Part shown: positions 24,753 through 33,249 of the stretch, in pieces
Layout: the number at the start of each line of letters is the position of its first letter
Numbering within the stretch: the stretch's first letter is position 1
Origin: Wolbachia endosymbiont (group A) of Rhinocyllus conicus
GTDB lineage: Bacteria > Pseudomonadota > Alphaproteobacteria > Rickettsiales > Anaplasmataceae
Direction of reading: 5' to 3'
DNA length: 64,000 bases
Assembly (NCBI RefSeq): GCF_947250775.1
Contig: NZ_OX366349.1
Span: 1,639,909 to 1,703,908 of the forward strand
Position numbers and translations under genes: made by a program
Notes under the pieces: model-generated
What the model saw: only the letters and a program-made list of their open reading frames with translations
Databases searched by the model: none
What the model was told of the DNA's origin: nothing

Positions 24753-26351
24753 ATGTTTTTGAGAGTATTTAAAAATATATTCTTATTTTTAGTAAGTATA
24801 TTATTCGTCTGTCCTATACTATCGTTAATATCGATTCTATTTACAGAATCAGCAAATTCTGGATGGGTAATCAGCACACTTTTCCCTGAATATATACTGA
24901 GTACGCTAATTTTGATGATAGGAGTGGGGGGGATATCCTTCATATTTGGAGTGATTCCAGCATGGCTCACCACATTTTTTTCATTTCCTGGAAGTAAAAT
25001 TTTTGAGATTGCTTTGTTCTTTCCGATATCGATTCCTGGATATATAGTAGCGTTCGTCTATGTAAATACACTAGAATTTTCAGGTCCGGTGCAGAGCTCA
25101 TTAAGAGACATTTTAGAGTGGAGCAAAGGTGACTATTGGTTTCCTGAAATAAAATCCCTAGGTGGTGGAATATTAGTAATGGGATTTAGTTTATATCCAT
25201 ACGTTTATATGCTAGTCCGCTCAAGTCTAAAGAATGTTAGTAACTCAGTCACTATTGCGTCAACACTTGGGTTCTCCTCATTACAGAGCCTGTTTTCTGT
25301 CATCATACCTTCCATACGTCCATCAATTATAGCTGGGTTGTCCTTGGTACTAATGGAGGTAATTACGGATTTCGGCACACCACAGTTTCTTGCTATCGAT
25401 ACTTTTACGACAGGAATATATCGCACCTGGTTTTTACTGCATGATAAATATTCAACTACTGTTTTAGCAGTTGCAGAATTGATTTTCGTTGCAACACTAA
25501 TAGCTATCGAAAAGAAACTACAAAAAAAAGGAATATCTTACTCTTCAATCAACGCTAATGCAGATTATCACAACAAACGGAGTGTAAGTGGCACTATACC
25601 ATTGATCTTTGCTTATCTTATGTGTGTATTGCCGATATTAATAGGTTTTATTTTGCCAATGATTCCGCTCATATATTGGAGCATAGAGAAGGGGTTTTTC
25701 ATATACGAAGCAAGGTTCTATAATATAATAGCAAATAGCGTTAGTTTATCATTTATCACCGCATTAATCTCAATTAGCATTGCAATAATGATTGGATATA
25801 CGGCGCGTAAAAGTAAGGTAATCAATAATGTAGCACGTCTCATTTCTTTAGGCTACGCAATTCCAAATGCAATTATCGCAATTAGCATAATAATATTTTT
25901 AAGCAGAATATCTTCTTTCATTACTCAATATATTGTGGAAATTAGCTTGGTAGGAACTATTGGCGCATTAGTTTACTCATATTTATTTCGTTTTTTTGCT
26001 ATATCTTTCAAGGCGGTAGAATCAGGGCTCAAAAAAACACCAAATGAAATTGAGTGGACTGCATATACCATGGGTCATGGGCCTATTTCCACATGTTTGA
26101 ATGTTCATATCCCTCTCATCAAGAAGAGTATATTATCGGGATTTTTGCTCGTATTTATGGATACTATCAAGGAGCTCACAGCAACACTCATTATAAGACC
26201 ATTTAGTTTTGAAACTATATCAACTAGAATATATGAACTTGTAAGCGATGAGCGCTATAGAGAAGCTGCCCCATTTTCGTTGATAATAGTTATAATAGGC
26301 TTAATCTCTACAATAACCTTATTTACACTTGATGATAAGGATAAAAAATAA
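24753..26351 (+). CDS. Iron(III)-type ABC transporter permease
   Basis: A 532-residue, two-domain membrane protein with about 12 transmembrane helices, the FbpB/SfuB/AfuB plan in which two permease units are fused. Each half has its EAA-like loop: SVIIPSIRPSIIAGLSLVLM and VHIPLIKKSILSGFLLVFMD. The second half ends with TATLIIRPFSFETIS, typical of Fe3+ or related importers. The periplasmic binding protein and ATPase are not in the window. Iron import would serve the haem and Fe-S proteins of this endosymbiont. Confidence 0.85.
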   Translation: MFLRVFKNIFLFLVSILFVCPILSLISILFTESANSGWVISTLFPEYILSTLILMIGVGGISFIFGVIPAWLTTFFSFPGSKIFEIALFFPISIPGYIVAFVYVNTLEFSGPVQSSLRDILEWSKGDYWFPEIKSLGGGILVMGFSLYPYVYMLVRSSLKNVSNSVTIASTLGFSSLQSLFSVIIPSIRPSIIAGLSLVLMEVITDFGTPQFLAIDTFTTGIYRTWFLLHDKYSTTVLAVAELIFVATLIAIEKKLQKKGISYSSINANADYHNKRSVSGTIPLIFAYLMCVLPILIGFILPMIPLIYWSIEKGFFIYEARFYNIIANSVSLSFITALISISIAIMIGYTARKSKVINNVARLISLGYAIPNAIIAISIIIFLSRISSFITQYIVEISLVGTIGALVYSYLFRFFAISFKAVESGLKKTPNEIEWTAYTMGHGPISTCLNVHIPLIKKSILSGFLLVFMDTIKELTATLIIRPFSFETISTRIYELVSDERYREAAPFSLIIVIIGLISTITLFTLDDKDKK

Positions 26352-26361
26352 ACGTAACCGT

Positions 26362-26720
26362 TCACAGATTTCCACTTAATTCTTCAATCTCACTAATAGA
26401 AAGGCCAGTAAACTTGACAATAGTGTTGACATCAACATTATTAGCCAGCATTGCTTTTGCGACTTCAATTTTCCCTTCAATTTTCCCTTCAATTTTTCCT
26501 TTCTCTATACCTTTTTGTATACCTTTCTCTTCAGCAAGATCAAGTCTGTATTCAAGAATGGCTTCTTCTTTCCGTAGATCCATTATTCTTTCTTCGTAAG
26601 CTACTAAATCTTTTTCGTTCCAACGAAACTTGTCTAATTCATCATATGCTAGCTTTATTATTGGCGCTTTTTCTGCTATCTCTTTTAAGTCCTCTTCTGT
26701 TGTTTCTTCTGCGTATTGTT
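26362..26720 (-). CDS. Rpn-type nuclease gene, exon 2
   Basis: The 3' part of the gene whose 5' part is at 30985-31534; the group II intron lies between. After splicing, ...WLFFF joins KQYAEETTEEDLKEIAEKAP in frame, and the total (550 + 359 nt) is 303 codons including the stop. The peptide has a charged helix with GIQKGIEKGKIEGKIEGKIE repeats, usual in the C-terminus of Rpn (PF12784, PD-(D/E)XK) proteins, and ends SISEIEELSGNL. Confidence 0.85.
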
Positions 26721-26813
26721 GTCTAAGTGAAGAAGGTCGCCCTTCCTCACTCGACTGCAAAACCGTACGTGAGACTTTGCGCCTCATACGGCTTCTCTCT
26801 AATTTGGTGCTTT

Positions 26814-27798
26814 TCATGCACACCTCCTGTGTAATTCATCGTGACAATGTCCATGTAACAAAGATAAGTTTGTGATCATATTGTTTCGTCTATTCCGGTC
26901 TTTGTGATGTATTTCTATTGTATCATCACTTTTAAACCATAGTCTACAATTATCGCATTTACTTTGTTGCAACCTCAATAATTTTATTACTCCTAGTGGC
27001 TTATCTGGTATTTTTCTCAGACGTTTACCCCAATATACCCAATCACCATCATATGGGGATCTGGTTTTTTGCACTTTGATATGTCGTTTAATAACATGAT
27101 CGCTGTGTATAGTAAGACGTACCTTGTTACTTGTCATAAAGCGCCAGTTTTCGTTATTATACTTCTTAAAGTACTTTCTTTTTATCCAGCATCTCCCTTT
27201 GTTTGGGTGCCTAAAAACTGCCCACTTCCAGAGTTTTCTATGCATAATATTATCCAATGAGCTAAAGATTTTACATGAAACTACCGAGGAGTAATATTGA
27301 CTCCATCCTCTGTTTATTGGATTGAGATCCTTTATCACCCGTTCTTGTGGTGCTCCACGCATTTCTCTGAGTTTATGTTTAATAGCTAGTGTATGCTGTT
27401 TTATAGAATTACGACTTGGTTTGATTAATAACTTGTAACCTTTCTTACTTTCTTTTATTGGATATTGTCTTATTGAAAATCCAAGAAAATCAAATCCTGG
27501 TTTTGTTTCGTCAATGGTTCTTAATGTATGAGAAACTCTTGTTTTAGAGGGCTTTAATTTTAGTCCAATGGTTTCTAACCATTCTTCAACTAAAATTTTT
27601 GCTTTAAGAATAATCTCTTCGTTTTCATGTATGATGACAAAATCATCACAGTAGAAAATTACACTAATAGACTTTTGCGCGTTTCTATGCGATATCCTAC
27701 CATATTTTCTTTTCATGCATTGAAAGAGTTCGTTTGTTAATGCTTTTTTGACATGTTGCTCTAATCCGTGTAATGCAACACAAGCTAGCAACGGTGAG
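26814..27798 (-). pseudogene. Intron reverse transcriptase/maturase, C-terminal half
   Basis: The half after the element: it begins in frame as SPLLACVALHGLEQHV, completing the RT motif QGG..SPLLA begun at 29759. It contains the catalytic FYCDDFVI (YxDD motif), the thumb and maturase region (GFDFLGFSIRQ, PINRGWSQYYS), and a C-terminal HNH endonuclease (CDNCRLWF...IEIHHKDRNRRNN...LLHGHCHDELH). All motifs are intact; only the insertion disrupts it, so precise excision of the element would restore the protein. Confidence 0.88.
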
Positions 27799-27800
27799 AT

Positions 27801-27932
27801 TACCCCGCCAACAATGTTGCAAAAAACGTAAAATTAGAGAAAAGCATTTCTCGAAAACTTCTATGTCCAAAAACAAGAGTGCCATTTATTTATAGTGCCA
27901 ACAATCAATTAACCATCAGTTTCAATGAATGA
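27801..27932 (+). other. Displaced C-terminal tail of recombinase, copy 2
   Basis: The same 43-codon start-less frame as in copy 1, from the element's first base to TGA at 27930-27932. The stop overlaps the ATG of the small protein gene at 27925. The codon phase (AAT across the AT core, then TAC CCC GCC) matches the recombinase frame at the other end. Confidence 0.75.
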
Positions 27933-28212
27933 TATGAACATATTATTTCAAGGAAAGTTCATGGGAAATAAGAGATTAGCTATACGGATTAGCTGTAGCT
28001 ATGAAACTAACCGGTTGGCAGAAAAGTATTTGTTAGATGCTTATGAAAAAGCCGTGTCAAAGCAAGTAAGCCAAAAAAATTTAAAACATAAAAATGGGAT
28101 TCAAGGAGGATCAAATGGTAACAGTGAGTTTATATGCAAGAGTTTCTTCGGGGAAACAAGCACAAGAAAATACAATAGCAAGTCAAGTTGCAGCTTTAGA
28201 GAAGCAAATTAG
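27925..28212 (+). CDS. Small element protein, copy 2
   Basis: The frame runs from ATG 27925 (MNDMNILFQGKFMGNKRL) or, by comparison with the decayed copy, from ATG 27961 (MGNKRLAIRISCSYETNRLAEKYLLDAYEK). It extends 98 nt into the recombinase gene in another frame; in the decayed copy the homologue ends only 7 nt after the recombinase start. A compact helical protein with one Cys; no family recognised. The gene order suggests an accessory factor coupled to the recombinase. Confidence 0.55.
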   Translation: MNDMNILFQGKFMGNKRLAIRISCSYETNRLAEKYLLDAYEKAVSKQVSQKNLKHKNGIQGGSNGNSEFICKSFFGETSTRKYNSKSSCSFREAN

Positions 28213-29827
28213 TACGGATGGATACAAATTATTAAGTGAGTATAAATTTATTGATAATGGCTACAGTGGATCTAATCTAGTCCGTCCTGATCTAGAAAAG
28301 TTACGTGATAAAGTAACAGAAGGTAAAATTGATAGAATTTACATTCATTCACCTGATCGCTTATCTAGAAAATATGCATATCAAATGGTATTACTTGAAG
28401 AATTTGAGAAAGCAGGAGCAGAAACGGTTTTCTTAAATTATGAGATTAACGATAATCCAGAATCTCAATTGCTGTTACAAATGCAAGGTATGATAGCAGA
28501 ATATGAACGAGCGAAAATTATGGAACGAAGTCGTCGCGGAAAGATTTATGCAGCTAATAAAGGTTGTGTAAGCGTAATGGGAGGAGCTCCTTATGGTTAT
28601 CGTTATATAGATAAATATATGGGAGGAGGACAAGCTTTATTTGAAATAAACGAAGAAGAAGCTAATGTTGTTAGGAAAGTATTTTTGTGGATAGGAAGAG
28701 AAAGGACAAGTATTGGGGAAGTGTGTCGTCGGCTAAACACTATGTCTATTATAACACGAACAGGAAAAAAGTACTGGGATAGAAGTGTGATTTGGGGTAT
28801 GTTAAAAAATCCTGCTTACAAAGGACAAGCGGCTTTTGGTAAAACAAAAGTAGGTATAAAGTTACAACATATCAGACCACAGAAACATTCTTGTGAACAA
28901 CCGAAAGATAATTACTCTACCTATTCTGTTGAAAAAGCAAATTGGATTTATGTTAAAGTGCCAAATATAGTGGACGAAGATGTATTTGATATAGTTCAAG
29001 AACAATTAGCTGAGAATAGAAAAATAGCAAGGACAAGAGAAAGAGGAGCAAAATATTTACTACAAGGTTTAATCGTATGTAAGCGTTGTCGTTATGCATA
29101 TTACGGAAGTCCTGTAAGAAATAAGCGAGGAGAAAAAATTGATCATTATGCTTATTATCGTTGTATTGGTAGAGATTCTTACCGTTTTGGTGGTAATAAA
29201 ATTTGTGATAATAAACACATTCGTACAGATGCATTAGAAACAGCCGTTTGGGAAGAGGTTAAGCATTTATTGAAAAATCCAAATAGGGTTTTAGAAGAAT
29301 ACAGGCGTAGACTTTCAGAGCTTAAAAAATCATCATGGGATCAAAAAAGCGATTTACTAGAGAAACAAGAAAATAAATTAAAACGTGGTATTGCTAGACT
29401 TATTGATAGTTATGCTCAAGAATATATTAATCAAGAAGAATTTGAACCACGAATTAAAGCAATGAAACAAAGTTTAAAAACAATTGAAGAGGAGAAGAAA
29501 AGGATATTCGATCAAAAGAAATTAAAACAGGAATTAACTTTGGTTGTAACCAATTTAGAAGACTTTTCTTCCAATATTACATCAAACCTTGATAACGCAG
29601 ACTGGCTAACTAAACGTGATATTATTAGAACGTTAGTCAAGAGAATTGAAATTAACCTTGAGGACGTAAATGTGGTATTTCGTGTAAAAGAGCTACCAAA
29701 CTCTCCTGGAAATAATCGAGAAGAAAAGAAAAATTTGCAACATTGTTGGCGGGGTAATCGTCCCTCCTTGAATTGTACCACGTTTTGTGGATTGAAGCTT
29801 TCCATCTTCCATAACACCAGCTCCTAA
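28115..29827 (+). CDS. Large serine recombinase, copy 2
   Basis: Same protein as copy 1, start ATG 28115 after AAGGAGGA. The resolvase domain, recombinase domain, zinc ribbon and coiled coil are all intact. The frame leaves the element at ...HCWRGN and continues RPSLNCTTFCGLKLSIFHN through antisense intron sequence before stopping, so its last 22 residues are host-derived. The enzyme would cut at the AT core by serine-mediated double-strand exchange. Confidence 0.92.
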   Translation: MVTVSLYARVSSGKQAQENTIASQVAALEKQISTDGYKLLSEYKFIDNGYSGSNLVRPDLEKLRDKVTEGKIDRIYIHSPDRLSRKYAYQMVLLEEFEKAGAETVFLNYEINDNPESQLLLQMQGMIAEYERAKIMERSRRGKIYAANKGCVSVMGGAPYGYRYIDKYMGGGQALFEINEEEANVVRKVFLWIGRERTSIGEVCRRLNTMSIITRTGKKYWDRSVIWGMLKNPAYKGQAAFGKTKVGIKLQHIRPQKHSCEQPKDNYSTYSVEKANWIYVKVPNIVDEDVFDIVQEQLAENRKIARTRERGAKYLLQGLIVCKRCRYAYYGSPVRNKRGEKIDHYAYYRCIGRDSYRFGGNKICDNKHIRTDALETAVWEEVKHLLKNPNRVLEEYRRRLSELKKSSWDQKSDLLEKQENKLKRGIARLIDSYAQEYINQEEFEPRIKAMKQSLKTIEEEKKRIFDQKKLKQELTLVVTNLEDFSSNITSNLDNADWLTKRDIIRTLVKRIEINLEDVNVVFRVKELPNSPGNNREEKKNLQHCWRGNRPSLNCTTFCGLKLSIFHNTSS

Positions 29828-30559
29828 CCATCCTTTTATGATTTTCTTTAATGTTGGTGTGGTATTGAGCTTTTCAAGCAATTTATTATGGTTAATATTG
29901 TCAAAGCATCCAGAAATATCAGCATCTAATACATATGCTGTTTTCTGTTTTAGCACATCAAATATGGCTTCAATTGCATCATGACATGATCTACCAGGTC
30001 TAAAACCATAAGTGTTTGGCTCAAGTTTTGCCTCCCATTCTGGTTCTAAAGCCATTTTTACAAGTGTTTGTTTTGCTCGACACGATATAGTGGGTATACC
30101 AAGTGGGCGATGCTCCGATGGCTTACCAGATTTTGGAATCCAGACACGTCTTGATGGCTTTGCTTTTTCTTTTATATCTAAAAAATATGATAGTTGTAAT
30201 CTTTCTTTTTGATTAAGGTTAGCTTTTCCATCAATACCTGCAGTCTTCTTCCCCCTATTGTCCTGTGTTACTTTCTTAACAGCGAGTGTTTTTGCACTTG
30301 TTGATTTGAGTAATAATCTCTGAAGATTATGCATCTTTTTGATATCATTACATTTAGAAGCTTGGTAAATTCGTTTTTGTAGCTTAAATGAAGATTTCTT
30401 TAGCTTGCGCCAAGGAATTCCATTCCATTCATACCTAACTTTTTGCTGGTCCATAACATATTCACTACTATTCACCACTTTACCTTCCAAATTAAAGTGT
30501 TTACGTCTGCATATCCCAGATATTACTTTGGGCATTAGCTTCTTAAACAATCCTTCCAC
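29759..30559 (-). pseudogene. Intron reverse transcriptase/maturase, N-terminal half
   Basis: The half before the element: starts at GTG 30559 (MEGLFKKLMPKVISGICRR) or at the internal ATG eight codons on. It carries the RT0-RT4 motifs (AGIDGKANL, RRVWIPKSGKPSEHRPLGIP, NTYGFRPGRSCHDAI, YVLDADISGCFDNINH) and ends at KRGTIQGGTI where the element begins. The first catalytic Asp is in LDADISGCFD. Confidence 0.88.
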
Positions 30560-30984
30560 ATAGTAGCTTGTGGCTGGCTACTTACTTATATTTTAATGAA
30601 TATAAGAGCTTCTATGTGGTTACTCTGTTCCATGGCTTCGTTTCACGTTAAACTTAGATTCCTACTATTTGCCGGAAGCTTGGAACATCAATAACTAAAG
30701 TCTTCAATCTTTAGTTCCCTTTTTGCTTCGTACCATTTTGGTCTATGCGTAGTTCAATCTCTTTTCGCATATTATGCTTTGACGACAATTCAAACATAGG
30801 TTTCTCTCGTAATCATATCTAACTCTGTTTGCAGGGATTCACCACGAGATTTAGTGTTACCTGCTTTTATCTCATGCTTGCATCCCAGAGGTTGCCACTC
30901 TTTGAAATGTGAGATATACATTATCCCTGATGTCTGGGAAGATGGAATTTAACCACCACAAAACCATGACCTTCCAGGTCGCAC

Positions 30985-31534
30985 TAAAGAAAAATAGCCA
31001 ACGATCTACTATGCTTTCTAGCTGTTCTACTTTGCTTTTTGTAAATTTAGGTAACTCAATAAAGACAAATTGAAAATCTTTTAAGTAATGGCCGTTGGTT
31101 TTTATATCACGTATATTATGAGTAGAGATATAACCAACTTCTTCAGGAAGTAAGTTACAATTGGAAATAGCAATAAAGAAGACTTTCTTTAAATCAATGT
31201 AGTTGCCAGATTTATCTAATTGTCTTGAGTAAGCCTTAGCAGCATATAGTTGAGCGCGTTTCTCAAAACCTTTATCACGAGCCAGTTGCATCTCAATCAC
31301 AAACCTATTACCAATAGAATCCTTGCAGAGAACATCAACAATACTTTGTTTATCAGAGGCAATTTCGGGATCCATGATAGTACTTAAGAATTCTACTTCT
31401 TGTATTGCACTTGCCTCAGCAAATCCTAAAATATCGTTCAAAAAGTGAATAAGGATATTCTTATTTTTTTCCGTTCCAAAGATTTTTTTGAAACACAAAT
31501 CATTGCGAGGATCGAGAAATTTTGAAAGAGCCAT
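30985..31534 (-). CDS. Rpn-type PD-(D/E)XK nuclease gene, exon 1
   Basis: Starts MALSKFLDPRNDLCFKKIFG, the hallmark of the Rpn/transposase-like PD-(D/E)XK family (PF12784). The nuclease core is QSIVDVLCKDSIGN...VIEMQLARDKGFEKRAQLYAAKAY with the Asp and Glu-x-Gln motif. It ends at ...DRWLFFF where the group II intron begins; exon 2 is at 26362-26720. The related gene at 35592 shares upstream and coding sequence. Rpn proteins promote recombination and are often mobile-element associated. Whether splicing still occurs with the interrupted intron is doubtful. Confidence 0.85.
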
Positions 31535-31697
31535 AATGCTTGGAAAATATTAATAATTATACACTATTATTAACAATTATTCAACTATATTTTTGAAGAT
31601 AGCTAGTTTCTGTATTTACTTTAAATTGAAGAAAGCTCAAATGAAAGATCGTGTTTTTCACAGAATGCAGTCTGGTTACTATATAATTTTTTGATTT

Positions 31698-33020
31698 TCA
31701 CTTTTTTTTTAACCTTGCAATGATATTTTCTTTGCCGATAAAAATTAATAATTTAGCGAGCTCTGGTCCTGTTTCTGTTCCTGTTAAAGCTGAACGCAAC
31801 TGCATAAATAAGTCTTTTGCCTTTATATCCACTGTCTGTCGAATAGCTTTTACCCACTCTGATAATGTGTTTTCGTTACAATCGCCTTGAGGCAATGCAT
31901 TGAACGCAATTTTTATAAGCTCCTTATCAAGAATCACAGGCTCTATATCAGATTTGCATATTTTCCACCACTTGGCCACCTCAGAAAACCTTTCTATATT
32001 GTTCCTTATAAAATACCAAAACTCTGAGGAGTCCACTCCAATTTGATTTAAACGGTCTTGCACCATTTCAAATGGCATTTGTTGCAGCACTTTGCTATTT
32101 AGCTTGTATACTTCACTCAAGCTGAATTGTACAGATGCTGAGCTAAATTTTTTAATGTCAAATGAGTCAATCAAAGATTGCATACAGGCGCAAGCTTCAA
32201 TTGGATTGGATGTTCCGAGCTTCACTAAATAACTAACTAGCGCCATTGGTTCAGTCTCATCTTCTCTTATGGACTTGATATCCAGCCCGCCTTTCCGTTT
32301 CGATATCTTGCTATCATCAAAATGTAGTAGAGAAAGGTGAGTAAATATAGGGATTTTCGCTTTTAATGCTTTAATCATTTGGATCTGAACTGCGGTATTA
32401 GTTACATGATCTTCCCCACGTACAACATGGGTTACATTAAAGTCAACGTCATCAATAACAGAAGGTAGCATGTATGTATAAATTCCATCTTCTCTTTTTA
32501 CCACAGGATCGCTGATGTGACTTGTTGCAATATTTATTTCACCTTTAACTTCATCATTCCATTTAACAACTTCATTTCTATCCAATTTAAACCTGAAATG
32601 TGGTCTTCGTCCTTCTTGCTCATAATGGATTTTCTCTTGCTCAGTTAGAAGCAATGCACTTCTGTCATAAACAGGAGGAAGTCCTTGTTTTAATTGCAAC
32701 TTTCGTTTAATTTCTAACTCTTCTCTTGTTTCATAGCATGCATAAATATGCCCTTCTTTTATTAACTGCAAGAACACCTTGTTATAGCGCTCAAAGCGCT
32801 CTGATTGCTTAAAACTTGCATCCCAATCGATACCAATCCATTTTAGGTCTTCTATGATATTATTTATATATTTGACATCTGAACGCTGAAGGTCAGTATC
32901 ATCAAAACGGAGTAGAAATTTTCCATTTTGATTACGTGTGTACATCCAACAAACCAAAGCAGTCCGTACGTTTCCTACGTGGAGATAGCCAGTTGGGCTT
33001 GGAGCGAATCTTGTTAGCAT
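31698..33020 (-). CDS. gltX: Glutamate-tRNA ligase
   Basis: A 440-residue class I synthetase. The HIGH region is FAPSPTGYLHVGNVRTAL, followed by LLRFDDTDLQRS. The middle has YMLPSVIDDVDFNVTHVVRGEDH, and the KMSKS counterpart is DSKISKRKGGLDIKS. Length fits the short Rickettsiales GltX; Wolbachia and relatives usually carry two gltX genes and this is one of them, so it could charge tRNA-Glu or both Glu and Gln acceptors. Confidence 0.93.
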   Translation of the reverse strand: MLTRFAPSPTGYLHVGNVRTALVCWMYTRNQNGKFLLRFDDTDLQRSDVKYINNIIEDLKWIGIDWDASFKQSERFERYNKVFLQLIKEGHIYACYETREELEIKRKLQLKQGLPPVYDRSALLLTEQEKIHYEQEGRRPHFRFKLDRNEVVKWNDEVKGEINIATSHISDPVVKREDGIYTYMLPSVIDDVDFNVTHVVRGEDHVTNTAVQIQMIKALKAKIPIFTHLSLLHFDDSKISKRKGGLDIKSIREDETEPMALVSYLVKLGTSNPIEACACMQSLIDSFDIKKFSSASVQFSLSEVYKLNSKVLQQMPFEMVQDRLNQIGVDSSEFWYFIRNNIERFSEVAKWWKICKSDIEPVILDKELIKIAFNALPQGDCNENTLSEWVKAIRQTVDIKAKDLFMQLRSALTGTETGPELAKLLIFIGKENIIARLKKK

Positions 33021-33071
33021 TTAAATAGCAATATTGTAAAATAATAACTTATTTACTCTAATTTATTTTAA

Positions 33072-33245
33072 TTTTATATAAATATACGGCTAAAGCAAGT
33101 GAGATCTGCTAATACAATTGAGCAAGAGAAGAATAAGTATGGCTATAGCATTGTGGCACCTTTGATATTTGATGGATTAAGACCATATGATAAATTCAAG
33201 AAAATTCACAACTTGACGACAAAGGCTAATGTAGCATTATATTGA
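33072..33245 (+). pseudogene. Short start-less open frame before ligA
   Basis: Codons read FYINIRLKQVRSANTIEQEK, then NKYGYSIVAPLIFDGLRPYD and KFKKIHNLTTKANVALY to TGA, 5 nt before ligA. There is no ATG. The balanced composition suggests the tail of a lost gene rather than random sequence; no family recognised. Confidence 0.25.
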
Positions 33246-33249
33246 TATC

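Larger units (their letters stand above)
27801..29756 (+). mobile_element. Serine-recombinase element, copy 2
   Basis: Exactly 1956 bp with 23-bp perfect inverted ends. AT flanks both sides (27799-27800 and 29757-29758). Deleting it and one AT gives ...GGGACG-ATC-TCACCG, which restores the intron RT codons G-T-I-S-P. This is the uninterrupted reference copy. In this copy the element is antiparallel to the RT gene. Confidence 0.93.
26721..30984 (-). mobile_element. Group II intron, interrupted by serine element copy 2
   Basis: The 5' end on the minus strand is GTGCGACCTGGAAGG (30984 downwards) after exon ...TTTTTCTTTA. The 3' end is a domain V/VI region: GAGCCGTATGAGGCGCAAAG...CTCACGTACGG, then hairpin GTGAGGAAGG/CCTTCTTCAC and CTTAGAC ending at 26721. 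Exact removal restores the Rpn reading frame. The intron encodes a reverse transcriptase/maturase, split at codon GGT-ATC by the 1956-bp element. Without the element the intron would be about 2.3 kb. Confidence 0.9.

Noticed and set aside
26414..26875. Several plus-strand frames with ILSLQFSLQF-type repeats
   Set aside because: They are the complement of the GKIEGKIE repeat in Rpn exon 2 and of the intron 3' end.
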